NCBI GenBank assembly: GCA_007134725.1
Contig: SLKF01000041.1
Coordinates: 1 to 6,763 of the forward strand
Source: Clostridiales bacterium
Lineage (GTDB): Bacteria; Bacillota; Clostridia; Peptostreptococcales; T1SED10-28
DNA: 6,763 bases
Direction of reading: 5' to 3'
In this document: positions 1-5,711 of the stretch, piece by piece
How the letters are laid out: each line of letters starts with the position of its first letter
Position numbering within the stretch: the stretch's first letter is position 1
Program-made: the position numbers and the translations under genes
The notes under the pieces: generated by a model
What the model was told of the DNA's origin: nothing
The model's database searches: none
The model's input: the letters and a program-made list of their open reading frames with translations, nothing else

Positions 1-4
1 AAAA

Positions 5-20
5 GTTAGCTTAAGCTAAC
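5..20. promoter_or_regulatory. Perfect 16-bp palindrome, candidate metalloregulator operator upstream of feoB
   Basis: The sequence GTTAGCTTAAGCTAAC is a perfect inverted repeat. Its TTAG...CTAA arms and central CTTAAG resemble operators bound by DtxR/IdeR/MntR-family iron and manganese repressors; the Bacillus MntR box also has a central CTTAAG. Its position upstream of an iron transporter fits repression by metal. A weak -35/-10 pair (CTAACA at 16-21, TATGAA at 39-44, 17-bp spacer) would overlap it, as expected for a repressor site, but each box matches only 4 of 6 consensus bases. Alternatively, read on the minus strand it is a 6-bp stem with a TTAA loop followed by TTTT, so it could be a weak terminator of a minus-strand gene outside the window. 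The palindrome is certain; its function is inferred. Confidence 0.45.
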
Positions 21-114
21 AAGAAAGTATGCATGTTTTATGAATTTGAAATCCGTATAAACCTGAAATCGAAACATATAAAGAAATTGAGACCCATAAT
101 TAGGGAGGAAAAAC

Positions 115-2100
115 ATGAAAATTGCATTAGCTGGAAATCCGAATAGCGGTAAAACCACGTTATTTAATGCCATAACAGGAAAAGTGGAACATGTGGGAAA
201 CTGGGCGGGAGTAACCGTGGATAAAAAAGAAGGAGACGTGAAAAAAGAACTGAATAAAACCGGAAAAGAAATCCGGATTTTAGACCTTCCGGGAGCCTAC
301 TCCATTGCTCCCTATACATCCGAGGAAAGCATTACCAGTAATTTTGTTAAAAATGAACATCCCGATGTAATTATTAACATTGTGGACGCCACAAGTCTCA
401 ACCGGAGTCTACTGTTTACCACTCAGCTGTTGGAATTGGGAATTCCTTTGGTGATAGCCTTAAACAAAAATGATCTTTTGGAGAAAAAAGGCATCACCAT
501 CAACACCAAAGAACTCTCAAAGAAACTGGGATGTTCCGTAATTGACACCGCATCCATAGAAGGGACAGGCCTTGGGGAATTGATTACCCGGGCTACCAAT
601 ATAGCCGGGAAGGGACAAAAGGCTCCCTATCAAAATCCGAGCGGTAGGCCGGAGTTAAAACCCGAAGGGGATCGAGAACGATTCGCCTTTGTGGATCGAG
701 TAGTAAAAGCCGTGGAAGAGCGAAAAATAGAGAGTTATAAAACCACGAAGCAGGATAAGATTGACCGCATTGTTGCCCATAAATACTTGGGCATTCCTAT
801 CTTTGCTTTGATTATCTATATGGTCTTTTCCATTTCTCAAAACTATGTAGGGGTATTTCTTGCGGATTTTCTGGTGGTTTGGATTGATCGGTTTTATGAT
901 TTGGTTGAAGCACTCATTGGGGGAAGCGTATCCCCGATTCTCAGCACTTTGCTGCTCGATGGAATCATCGGTGGGGTAGGGGCCGTGGTGGGGTTTCTGC
1001 CACTGATCATGGTATTATTCTTTCTATTAGCACTGTTGGAAGACTGTGGATATATGGCCAGAGTAGCGGTGGTGATGGATCGTTACTTAAAGAAAGTGGG
1101 ACTTTCGGGCAAATCCATTATTCCCATGGTTATCGGTACCGGATGTGCAATTCCGGGAATTATGGCCACAAGAACCATTAAAGACCAGCGTCAGCGCCGG
1201 ACAACCGCCATGCTGACCCCCTTCATGCCCTGCGGCGCCAAGTTGCCGGTGATCGCTTTGTTTGCCGGTGTATTCTTTGAGGATGCCGGGTGGATTGGGG
1301 CCTCCATGTATTTTGTAGGAATTGCAATTATTATTGTCGGCGCATTGATTATCAAAAATATTACCCAAGAGGGAATGTCCCGGTCCTATTTTATTATGGA
1401 ACTTCCTGAATACCGAATCCCCAGCATCAAACGGGCGTTGATCTCGATGATGTCCAATGCAAAGGCCTTTATTGTGAAGGCAGCCACCATTATTCTGATT
1501 TCCAATGTGGTGGTTCAAATTATGCAGACTTACTCCTGGAACTTTAATGTAGTGGAAGAAGGAATGGAAGGTGCCAGTATTCTTTCCGGTATTGCAAGTC
1601 CCGTAGCAGTGTTACTTATCCCCTTAGGCTTTGGAGCTTGGCAGTTAGCCGCAGCAGCTATCACCGGATTTATTGCAAAAGAAAATGTGGTAGGAACTTT
1701 AGCGGTGGTTTACGGTATTCGAAACTTTATCGATGCAGAGGAGTTTGCCCTGGTTTCTGGTGCGGAAAGTGTAGCATCGGTTATGGGAATGACTTCCGTA
1801 GCAGCATTGGCGTACTTGGTATTTAATCTGTTTACTCCGCCTTGTTTTGCAGCCATCGGAGCAATGAACTCTGAAATGGAAAGTAAGAAGTGGTTATGGG
1901 CGGGAATCGGATTCCAATTTGGTATGGGATATACCGCAGCCTATCTGGTTTATCAGATTGGAACCTTGATTACCACGGGAAGCTTTGGAGATGCTGTAAT
2001 TCCTGGATTAATTGCGGTGGGCTTATTCATCGGGTTTATTTTTTACCTGATGAAGAAAAACCGTGGTAAAGCATCAGTCGAATTAAAGGAGGCCGCATAA
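115..2100 (+). CDS. feoB: Ferrous iron transport protein FeoB
   Basis: This is an inner-membrane Fe(II) transporter with an N-terminal GTP-binding domain. The G-domain motifs are clear: G1 GNPNSGKT at residues 7-14, a G2 threonine at T34 within GVTVD, G3 DLPG at 57-60, G4 NKND at 117-120 and a G5-like TAS near 145-147. A helical linker follows to about residue 222, then a multi-pass membrane domain. That domain has the two 'gate' blocks typical of FeoB: GTGCAIPGIMATR (341-353, Cys344) and PFMPCGAKLPV (369-379, Cys373). A late conserved block, NLFTPPCFAAIG, also carries a Cys. At 661 aa it is shorter than the roughly 770-aa E. coli protein, falling in the compact class common in Firmicutes. 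The first gate block reads GCAIPG where many FeoB have GCNVPA. The start is supported by GGGAGG at 103-108. The last codons contain the ribosome binding site of the next gene, so the two are almost certainly co-transcribed. No feoA is seen nearby. Confidence 0.96.
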   Translation: MKIALAGNPNSGKTTLFNAITGKVEHVGNWAGVTVDKKEGDVKKELNKTGKEIRILDLPGAYSIAPYTSEESITSNFVKNEHPDVIINIVDATSLNRSLLFTTQLLELGIPLVIALNKNDLLEKKGITINTKELSKKLGCSVIDTASIEGTGLGELITRATNIAGKGQKAPYQNPSGRPELKPEGDRERFAFVDRVVKAVEERKIESYKTTKQDKIDRIVAHKYLGIPIFALIIYMVFSISQNYVGVFLADFLVVWIDRFYDLVEALIGGSVSPILSTLLLDGIIGGVGAVVGFLPLIMVLFFLLALLEDCGYMARVAVVMDRYLKKVGLSGKSIIPMVIGTGCAIPGIMATRTIKDQRQRRTTAMLTPFMPCGAKLPVIALFAGVFFEDAGWIGASMYFVGIAIIIVGALIIKNITQEGMSRSYFIMELPEYRIPSIKRALISMMSNAKAFIVKAATIILISNVVVQIMQTYSWNFNVVEEGMEGASILSGIASPVAVLLIPLGFGAWQLAAAAITGFIAKENVVGTLAVVYGIRNFIDAEEFALVSGAESVASVMGMTSVAALAYLVFNLFTPPCFAAIGAMNSEMESKKWLWAGIGFQFGMGYTAAYLVYQIGTLITTGSFGDAVIPGLIAVGLFIGFIFYLMKKNRGKASVELKEAA

Positions 2101-2101
2101 T

Positions 2102-2293
2102 ATGTTGGGGAATATCATTGTAATCATCATCATCGCTGCCATCGTAGGCGGTGCCCTAGCCAAGATTGTAAAGGATAAGAAAAATGGTTCCGGCTGCGCA
2201 AGTTGTCCCTATAACAGCAGTTGTACCACAAAGCCTTCCGGACCGACACAATCTATGAAAACCATAGCTATTAAAAAGGATTCTAAACCGTAG
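2102..2293 (+). CDS. FeoB-associated Cys-rich membrane protein
   Basis: This 63-aa protein has one hydrophobic N-terminal segment (about residues 3-20, rich in Ile, Val, Ala and Gly), a Lys-rich stretch (K21-K27) and a Cys cluster C32-x2-C35-x5-C41, followed by a polar tail. This is the architecture of the small FeoB-associated Cys-rich membrane proteins found directly after feoB in many Firmicutes. By the positive-inside rule the Lys stretch, and hence the Cys cluster, would face the cytoplasm, next to the FeoB G domain. The thiols may handle Fe(II) at the exit side of the transporter, but the family's function is not established. The gene starts one base after the feoB stop, with AAAGGAGG at 2085-2092 inside the feoB end, so translation is probably coupled. 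A terminator follows about 95 bases downstream. Confidence 0.9.
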   Translation: MLGNIIVIIIIAAIVGGALAKIVKDKKNGSGCASCPYNSSCTTKPSGPTQSMKTIAIKKDSKP

Positions 2294-2383
2294 AAGTAAG
2301 ACTAATCAGGTATCAGTATATAGAAAAATCTTACCGGTAGATTGCATTAATTAAGCGAAATTAAACAAATAATTAAGCTGTAG

Positions 2384-2426
2384 AAAGCCCCTCAATTTAT
2401 GATCTTCATAAATAAGGGGTTTTTTA
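2384..2426 (+). terminator. Rho-independent terminator of the feoB operon
   Basis: CCCCT (2388-2392) pairs with AGGGG (2415-2419), and the inner ATTTATG pairs with CATAAAT around an ATCTT loop, with a small bulge between the two stems. A run of six T (2420-2425) follows. AAA at 2384-2386 could extend pairing into the T tract. It ends the feoB transcript and separates it from the LUD gene. Confidence 0.88.
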
Positions 2427-2440
2427 TATGTTTTCTTAAA

Positions 2441-2469
2441 TTCATATGCCTATGAGGGGTGTTTATGAT
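2441..2469 (+). promoter_or_regulatory. Candidate sigma-A-type promoter for the LUD gene
   Basis: TTCATA (2441-2446, 4 of 6 matches to TTGACA) and TATGAT (2464-2469, 5 of 6 matches to TATAAT) are separated by 17 bases. They lie just after the feoB-operon terminator and about 70 bases before the LUD start. The arrangement is right for a new transcription unit, but the -35 box is weak. If correct, the upstream in-frame ATG at 2446 is excluded as a start, because it lies upstream of the transcript. Confidence 0.35.
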
Positions 2470-2525
2470 AGAAAAGGAACAACGTTTTGTGGTATTATTT
2501 TACTAAACAACACAAATAATTCTTT

Positions 2526-2532
2526 GAAAGGA
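2526..2532 (+). promoter_or_regulatory. Ribosome binding site fixing the LUD gene start at 2542
   Basis: GAAAGGA lies 9 bases before ATG 2542. The longer reading frame begins at ATG 2446, which has only AATTCAT just before it and no purine-rich site. Confidence 0.7.
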
Positions 2533-2541
2533 CGTGGGCAA

Positions 2542-3144
2542 ATGAAATTTGATAAGTTGATACAATCACTTAAAAAAAACGGCTATGAAGTTTCTTACTT
2601 TGAGAATATTGATAAAGCTACCGCGTATTTAGTGGACCAGGTAAGAGGGGTATCGGTGGGGTTTGGAGACTCTTTAACCCTTAGTTCGATGAATCTTGGG
2701 AAGGTATTGTCGGAAAAAAATTTGGTTATGAATCCTGCTACCAGTTCCCGGGCAGATTTTATTAATGTCGGCAAACAAGCCTTAGTTACCGATGTTTTTT
2801 TCACTTCAGTCAATGGAGTTGCGGAAACCGGAGAAATGGTCAACATCGATGGTAGCGGAAATCGGGTGGCAGGGTCTATTTTTGGACATAAGAAAATCTA
2901 TTATGTCTTTGGTACCAACAAAATTGAGCCGACCCTGGAAAAGGCGATTTGGCGTGCTCGAAACATTGCAGCACCTAAAAATGCTAAGCGTCTTGGATGT
3001 AATACCCCCTGTGCTGTAAAAGGAGACCGCTGTTATGACTGCTCTAGCAAAGAAAGGATTTGCAATACGATGAACATCCATCTGAAAAAAATGAGCAATG
3101 TAGAAGCGGAAGTCATTGTCATTGGAGAAAAGCTGGGATTGTAA
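2542..3144 (+). CDS. LUD-domain protein (lactate utilization protein C / DUF162-like)
   Basis: This protein is about 200 aa and probably cytoplasmic, as it has no signal peptide or membrane segment. Family-typical stretches include GFGDSLTL near the start, NPATSSRADF, TDVFFTSVNGVAETGEMV and YYVFGTNKIEPTLEKA. The C-terminal tail has five Cys: C153, C157, C164, C167 and C174, in the arrangement CNTPC...CYDC...RICN. This tail is common in stand-alone LUD proteins and may bind a metal or a cluster. The LUD family includes LutB/LutC of lactate oxidation, but this protein stands alone without lutA or lutB, so a role in lactate metabolism should not be assumed. An in-frame extension to ATG 2446 would add 32 residues that look unlike the family and lack a ribosome binding site. 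The upstream neighbour is a terminated feo operon, and no terminator is evident downstream. Confidence 0.88.
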   Translation: MKFDKLIQSLKKNGYEVSYFENIDKATAYLVDQVRGVSVGFGDSLTLSSMNLGKVLSEKNLVMNPATSSRADFINVGKQALVTDVFFTSVNGVAETGEMVNIDGSGNRVAGSIFGHKKIYYVFGTNKIEPTLEKAIWRARNIAAPKNAKRLGCNTPCAVKGDRCYDCSSKERICNTMNIHLKKMSNVEAEVIVIGEKLGL

Positions 3145-3363
3145 GGGGTTTTAAAAATGCGAAAGGGTTGTTTTTTCAAAAATCACTCGCAATTAACATC
3201 AAGAAAATTCTCACCTATTCAATTACAGTCGCTTATGAATAATACTTTAGATGTTGGGAATAGAAATCGAAAAAAAAAGAGGACTTTCTACTTATCATGG
3301 CGAATTAAATTAAAAGCAGCAAAATATTCGTGTATTTTCTATGCATTTAATAGGAGGTTAAAC
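3145..3363. other. Intergenic stretch with no gene seen
   Basis: This is AT-rich sequence between the LUD gene and the decayed gene. Short open frames here have no family character and no ribosome binding site until AGGAGG at 3352-3357. Only weak A/T hairpins are visible, for example AAAATA/TATTTT around 3320-3338 and TAGAAA/TTTCTA around 3262-3291. No clear terminator or promoter was found. Confidence 0.5.
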
Positions 3364-4045
3364 ATGGCATTTAATGTATGCACTGAAGAAGGAAAGCATC
3401 TAGGGGTTACTTGCGGCAGCTCTTAACAAGGAGAATCCTTTCACATCGGCGAAAGAAACCGAAGAATTATCCAAGCGGCTTTGACGGATCAACGGGTTGA
3501 AGACGTAAACCTAGACTATGAGAAAATTTAAAAAAGCATTGCGGAACGGCATAATGCGAAAACCCTACTGGGGAAGATTAAGGAAGAGGCTCTACAAAAA
3601 GAACTTTACAATCATTGGGAGGATGAAAGTTCTCAACGGAATACCGGCGGAGAGAGTTTTACGAACCTGTATCGGAATTTTCGACCGAAGGGTTTTGATG
3701 AAAAGTTTATTTACCGATTACATCACTTGAAAAATCGTTTCGATATTGAGCCTTTCTACTTAGGAGACCCCCTACATATTGAAGGTTTTGTGCTATATGA
3801 TCTGGACGAAGGGGTCCTCTATGATGATAAAACCCTTCTCTTAGAGGAGCCCATTAAGTATATTGAAACTTAAGAGGAATACAAAGGAATCAAGTCTAAT
3901 CTTTTATCAGGAAATGCTAGCTATTTGTTCGAGGCACCGATTCATATCCATACGAAAAAAAGAGCTGACCTTAAGGATGCATGTGGACCAGGAAAAAAAT
4001 ACCCCGGTGGCTTTCCTTTGTGATGGGGTGCTGTATACGGCCTAA
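3364..4045 (+). pseudogene. Decayed gene of unrecognised family (multiple stops and a frameshift)
   Basis: A good ribosome binding site (AGGAGG, 3352-3357) and ATG at 3364 open a frame that ends after 20 codons at TAA 3424. The same frame continues with protein-like sequence broken by TAA 3529 and TAA 3871; between those stops it is open for 113 codons. After FEAPIHIHTKK it hits an A7 run (3955-3961). Removing one A restores ELTLRMHVDQEKNTPVAFL... to a stop at 4043-4045. Near the N-terminus, dropping one G from the G4 run (3403-3406) bypasses the stop at 3424 and gives LGLLAALNKENPFTSAKETE; a second, compensating indel near 3480 would then return to the main frame. The intact ancestor would be about 226 aa, soluble, Lys/Glu-rich in its first half and beta-rich later (for example DPLHIEGFVLYDLDEGV). 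I recognise no domain. Sequencing error could explain an indel, but not easily several independent stops. Confidence 0.75.
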
Positions 4046-4103
4046 AATCCAATGTGCCATAAAGATTACACAGGCTTTGGAAAACAATAAATAAACTTTA
4101 GAT

Positions 4104-4109
4104 GGAGGG
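4104..4109 (+). promoter_or_regulatory. Ribosome binding site fixing the GNAT start at 4117
   Basis: GGAGGG lies 7 bases before ATG 4117. The in-frame ATG at 4102 overlaps this site and has no purine-rich site of its own, so 4117 is the better start. Confidence 0.8.
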
Positions 4110-4116
4110 AACCTAC

Positions 4117-4686
4117 ATGAAAAAAATAAATTATGAAAACTATTACTGGGAGAACGAGCTTGTTAGGCTTCGTAGTTTTGAAGAAGAGGACTGGGAAGGT
4201 CATTATTATAACCGATTTGATACCCCGGCCCGAAGATTACTGAATTATGAGGTGGAACTGCCTCCAACCATGGAGGAAGCCAAAAAGATGATTGAGCATT
4301 TTATTCATTTTAAGCCTGGCACTGGACGATTAATGTTTACTATTGAAAATCGGGAGGGAGAAAATGTAGGAGGAATTAATCTGAACTCCATCGATGAGAA
4401 GAATGGGACCTTCAGTATCGGGATGCAAATTGATCGGGATCACCGAGGAAAAGGCTACGGCACTGCAGCAATGAGTATTCTATTGGATTATGCATTTTTT
4501 GAGCGTAGACTGAATAAATATTATGGTAGTGTAATAGAAGGAAATGTGGGATCTTCTAGAATGTTGGTTAAACTTGGATGTAGAGAAGAAGGCAGGAGGA
4601 GTCAAATGGTTTACACCGATGGAGAATACCATGATGAAATCCTATTTGGCATTACGAAAGAGGAATATCAGAAATTGGATAAATAA
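4117..4686 (+). CDS. GNAT family N-acetyltransferase (RimJ/RimL-like)
   Basis: This 189-aa soluble protein probably transfers an acetyl group from acetyl-CoA to an amine; the substrate is unknown. The N-terminal ENELVRLRSFEEEDW resembles the opening strand and helix of RimJ/RimL-type GNATs. The acetyl-CoA-binding motif A is R110-G-K-G-Y-G115 followed by TAAMSILLDYAF. The C-terminal half has the usual pattern of GNVGSSRMLVKLGCREEGR and then MVYTDGEYHDEILFGI, typical of this subgroup. Length is normal for the family. The serine hydrolase gene follows after only 25 bases with its own ribosome binding site, so the two form a likely operon. No convincing promoter was identified; the decayed gene lies immediately upstream. 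Confidence 0.92.
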   Translation: MKKINYENYYWENELVRLRSFEEEDWEGHYYNRFDTPARRLLNYEVELPPTMEEAKKMIEHFIHFKPGTGRLMFTIENREGENVGGINLNSIDEKNGTFSIGMQIDRDHRGKGYGTAAMSILLDYAFFERRLNKYYGSVIEGNVGSSRMLVKLGCREEGRRSQMVYTDGEYHDEILFGITKEEYQKLDK

Positions 4687-4697
4687 GGGATTTTAGA

Positions 4698-4703
4698 GAG
4701 GAG
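4698..4703 (+). promoter_or_regulatory. Ribosome binding site fixing the serine hydrolase start at 4712
   Basis: GAGGAG lies 8 bases before ATG 4712. A TTG codon directly before it (4709) could also start translation and would add one Met; ATG is preferred. Confidence 0.7.
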
Positions 4704-4711
4704 ACGTTTTG

Positions 4712-5608
4712 ATGGGTCTATTTACAGATTTTAGACTATCCGTATTTGAAAATAATTTGGGCGTATACGGAATCCATGTGTATCAAAAAGGAAAAGCCGT
4801 AGGAGAGCACCGCTTCCGTAGCAACGACCGGGAAAACCTTTGCTCCGCATCAAAAACCTTTGTTTCTTTGGGCGTGGGAATCGGAGAGGCGGAAGGGCTT
4901 TTTCGCCTAACGGACAAGGTCTTGGATGTTTTCCCGGAGTACCAGAAAATCGCCCATCCCGGTTCTGAAAAAATCACGATTAAGCATTTGCTGCAAATGA
5001 CTTCAGGGCATATGACTGAGGATTTCAAGCAATACAATAGAAGGGATCGTGGAGAACTTTTCTTTGCTACGGAGATGAAAAAAGAACCGGGAACAACATT
5101 TTTTTATGAAGACCTTTCGTCCTACATGCTGGGACGGATTGTAGAGAAGATCAGCGGGAGTACTATGCTTGAGTATTTAAAGCCGCGGCTGTTCGAAAAG
5201 TTGGAGATTGAAAATCCTCAATGGCATACCTGCCACCTGGGTCATACCTCCTGTTCCGGAGGACTATACTTAACTACGGAAGAGTTTTCCCGGGCCGGTA
5301 TTACGCTACTGCAAGAAGGGGTCTACAAAAAAAGAAGAATTGTTCCAGAGGATTATGTGCGTCGTATGCACAGTGATTTGGTGGATACCGGATCGAAGAA
5401 AGATCCCGAAACTCAAGGTGGCTACGGATATCAGGTGTGGAACTGTACGCTTCCACATACTTACCGGGCTGATGGAATGTATGGACAACTCTGTGTGGTG
5501 TTAAAAGCTTATAACGCTGTAGTCACCGTTAACGCTCACAACGAGAGGAATCATAAAGAAATTCTACGGGCCGTCTGGAAAGATATTGTTCCGAAAATAA
5601 TCCCGTAA
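4712..5608 (+). CDS. Serine hydrolase of the beta-lactamase/COG1680 family
   Basis: This 298-aa protein has a penicillin-binding/class C beta-lactamase fold. The catalytic SxxK motif is S45-A-S-K48. The second motif, usually Y-x-N, reads Y132-E-D134 within FFYEDLSSYMLGRIVEKISG, so Tyr is kept and Asn is replaced by Asp. Instead of KTG it has the D254-G-M-Y-G-Q259 pattern seen in many COG1680 esterases and peptidases. The block ITIKHLLQMTSGHM is also typical of the family. There is no signal peptide, so it is probably cytoplasmic and not a classical secreted beta-lactamase; an esterase, amidase or peptidase role is more likely, with substrate unknown. It is the second gene of a likely operon with the GNAT gene. 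Downstream there is only a short hairpin (AGGCT/AGCCT, 5613-5625) with no T run, so its terminator is unclear. Confidence 0.9.
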   Translation: MGLFTDFRLSVFENNLGVYGIHVYQKGKAVGEHRFRSNDRENLCSASKTFVSLGVGIGEAEGLFRLTDKVLDVFPEYQKIAHPGSEKITIKHLLQMTSGHMTEDFKQYNRRDRGELFFATEMKKEPGTTFFYEDLSSYMLGRIVEKISGSTMLEYLKPRLFEKLEIENPQWHTCHLGHTSCSGGLYLTTEEFSRAGITLLQEGVYKKRRIVPEDYVRRMHSDLVDTGSKKDPETQGGYGYQVWNCTLPHTYRADGMYGQLCVVLKAYNAVVTVNAHNERNHKEILRAVWKDIVPKIIP

Positions 5609-5668
5609 AATAAGGCTCTAAGCCTATGGTTTCAATGTTTAAGCAGGGTTTAAAAAGGTTGTTCGGGG

Positions 5669-5674
5669 TATAAA
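5669..5674 (+). promoter_or_regulatory. Possible -10 box for the deacetylase gene
   Basis: TATAAA (5 of 6 matches to TATAAT) lies in the 103-base gap before the deacetylase gene, 37 bases upstream of its start. No good -35 box stands 16-18 bases before it, so this is tentative. A different sigma factor cannot be excluded. Confidence 0.2.
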
Positions 5675-5711
5675 TACAGTAGTACCATATTCCATTTTAG
5701 GAGGATTTATA

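Noticed and set aside
1087..1518. 143-codon open frame on the minus strand inside feoB
   Set aside because: It is His/Asn/Gly-rich with no family character and lies fully opposite the conserved feoB membrane domain, so it is a shadow frame.
2296..2335. GTAAGA/TCTTAC inverted repeat after the Cys-rich gene
   Set aside because: A 6-bp stem with a loop of about 28 bases is too weak to call; a proper terminator follows at 2384-2426.
3157..3363. Open frame upstream of and in frame with the decayed gene's start
   Set aside because: No ribosome binding site and low-complexity basic sequence; the AGGAGG at 3352-3357 points to ATG 3364 instead.
3341..3375. Direct repeat GCATTTAAT on both sides of the decayed gene's ribosome binding site
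   Set aside because: Nine A/T-rich bases repeated 24 bases apart is plausible by chance; no insertion-sequence ends or other target-site signs accompany it.
3518..3730. 70-codon + frame inside the decayed gene
   Set aside because: It is Arg/Lys-rich noise in a different frame from the long protein-like reading, without a ribosome binding site.
3364..4045. Stop-codon reassignment or programmed readthrough across the TAA codons
   Set aside because: Other genes here end normally with TAA (feoB, LUD, GNAT and serine hydrolase genes), and a frameshift is also needed, so decay is simpler.
4018..4048. Possible promoter TTGTGA/TAAAAT before the GNAT gene
   Set aside because: The spacer is 19 bases, the -35 match is only 4 of 6, and it overlaps the end of the decayed gene; not strong enough to list.
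5613..5625. AGGCT-CTA-AGCCT hairpin after the serine hydrolase gene as a terminator
   Set aside because: It has a five-base-pair stem with a 3-base loop and no T run following.
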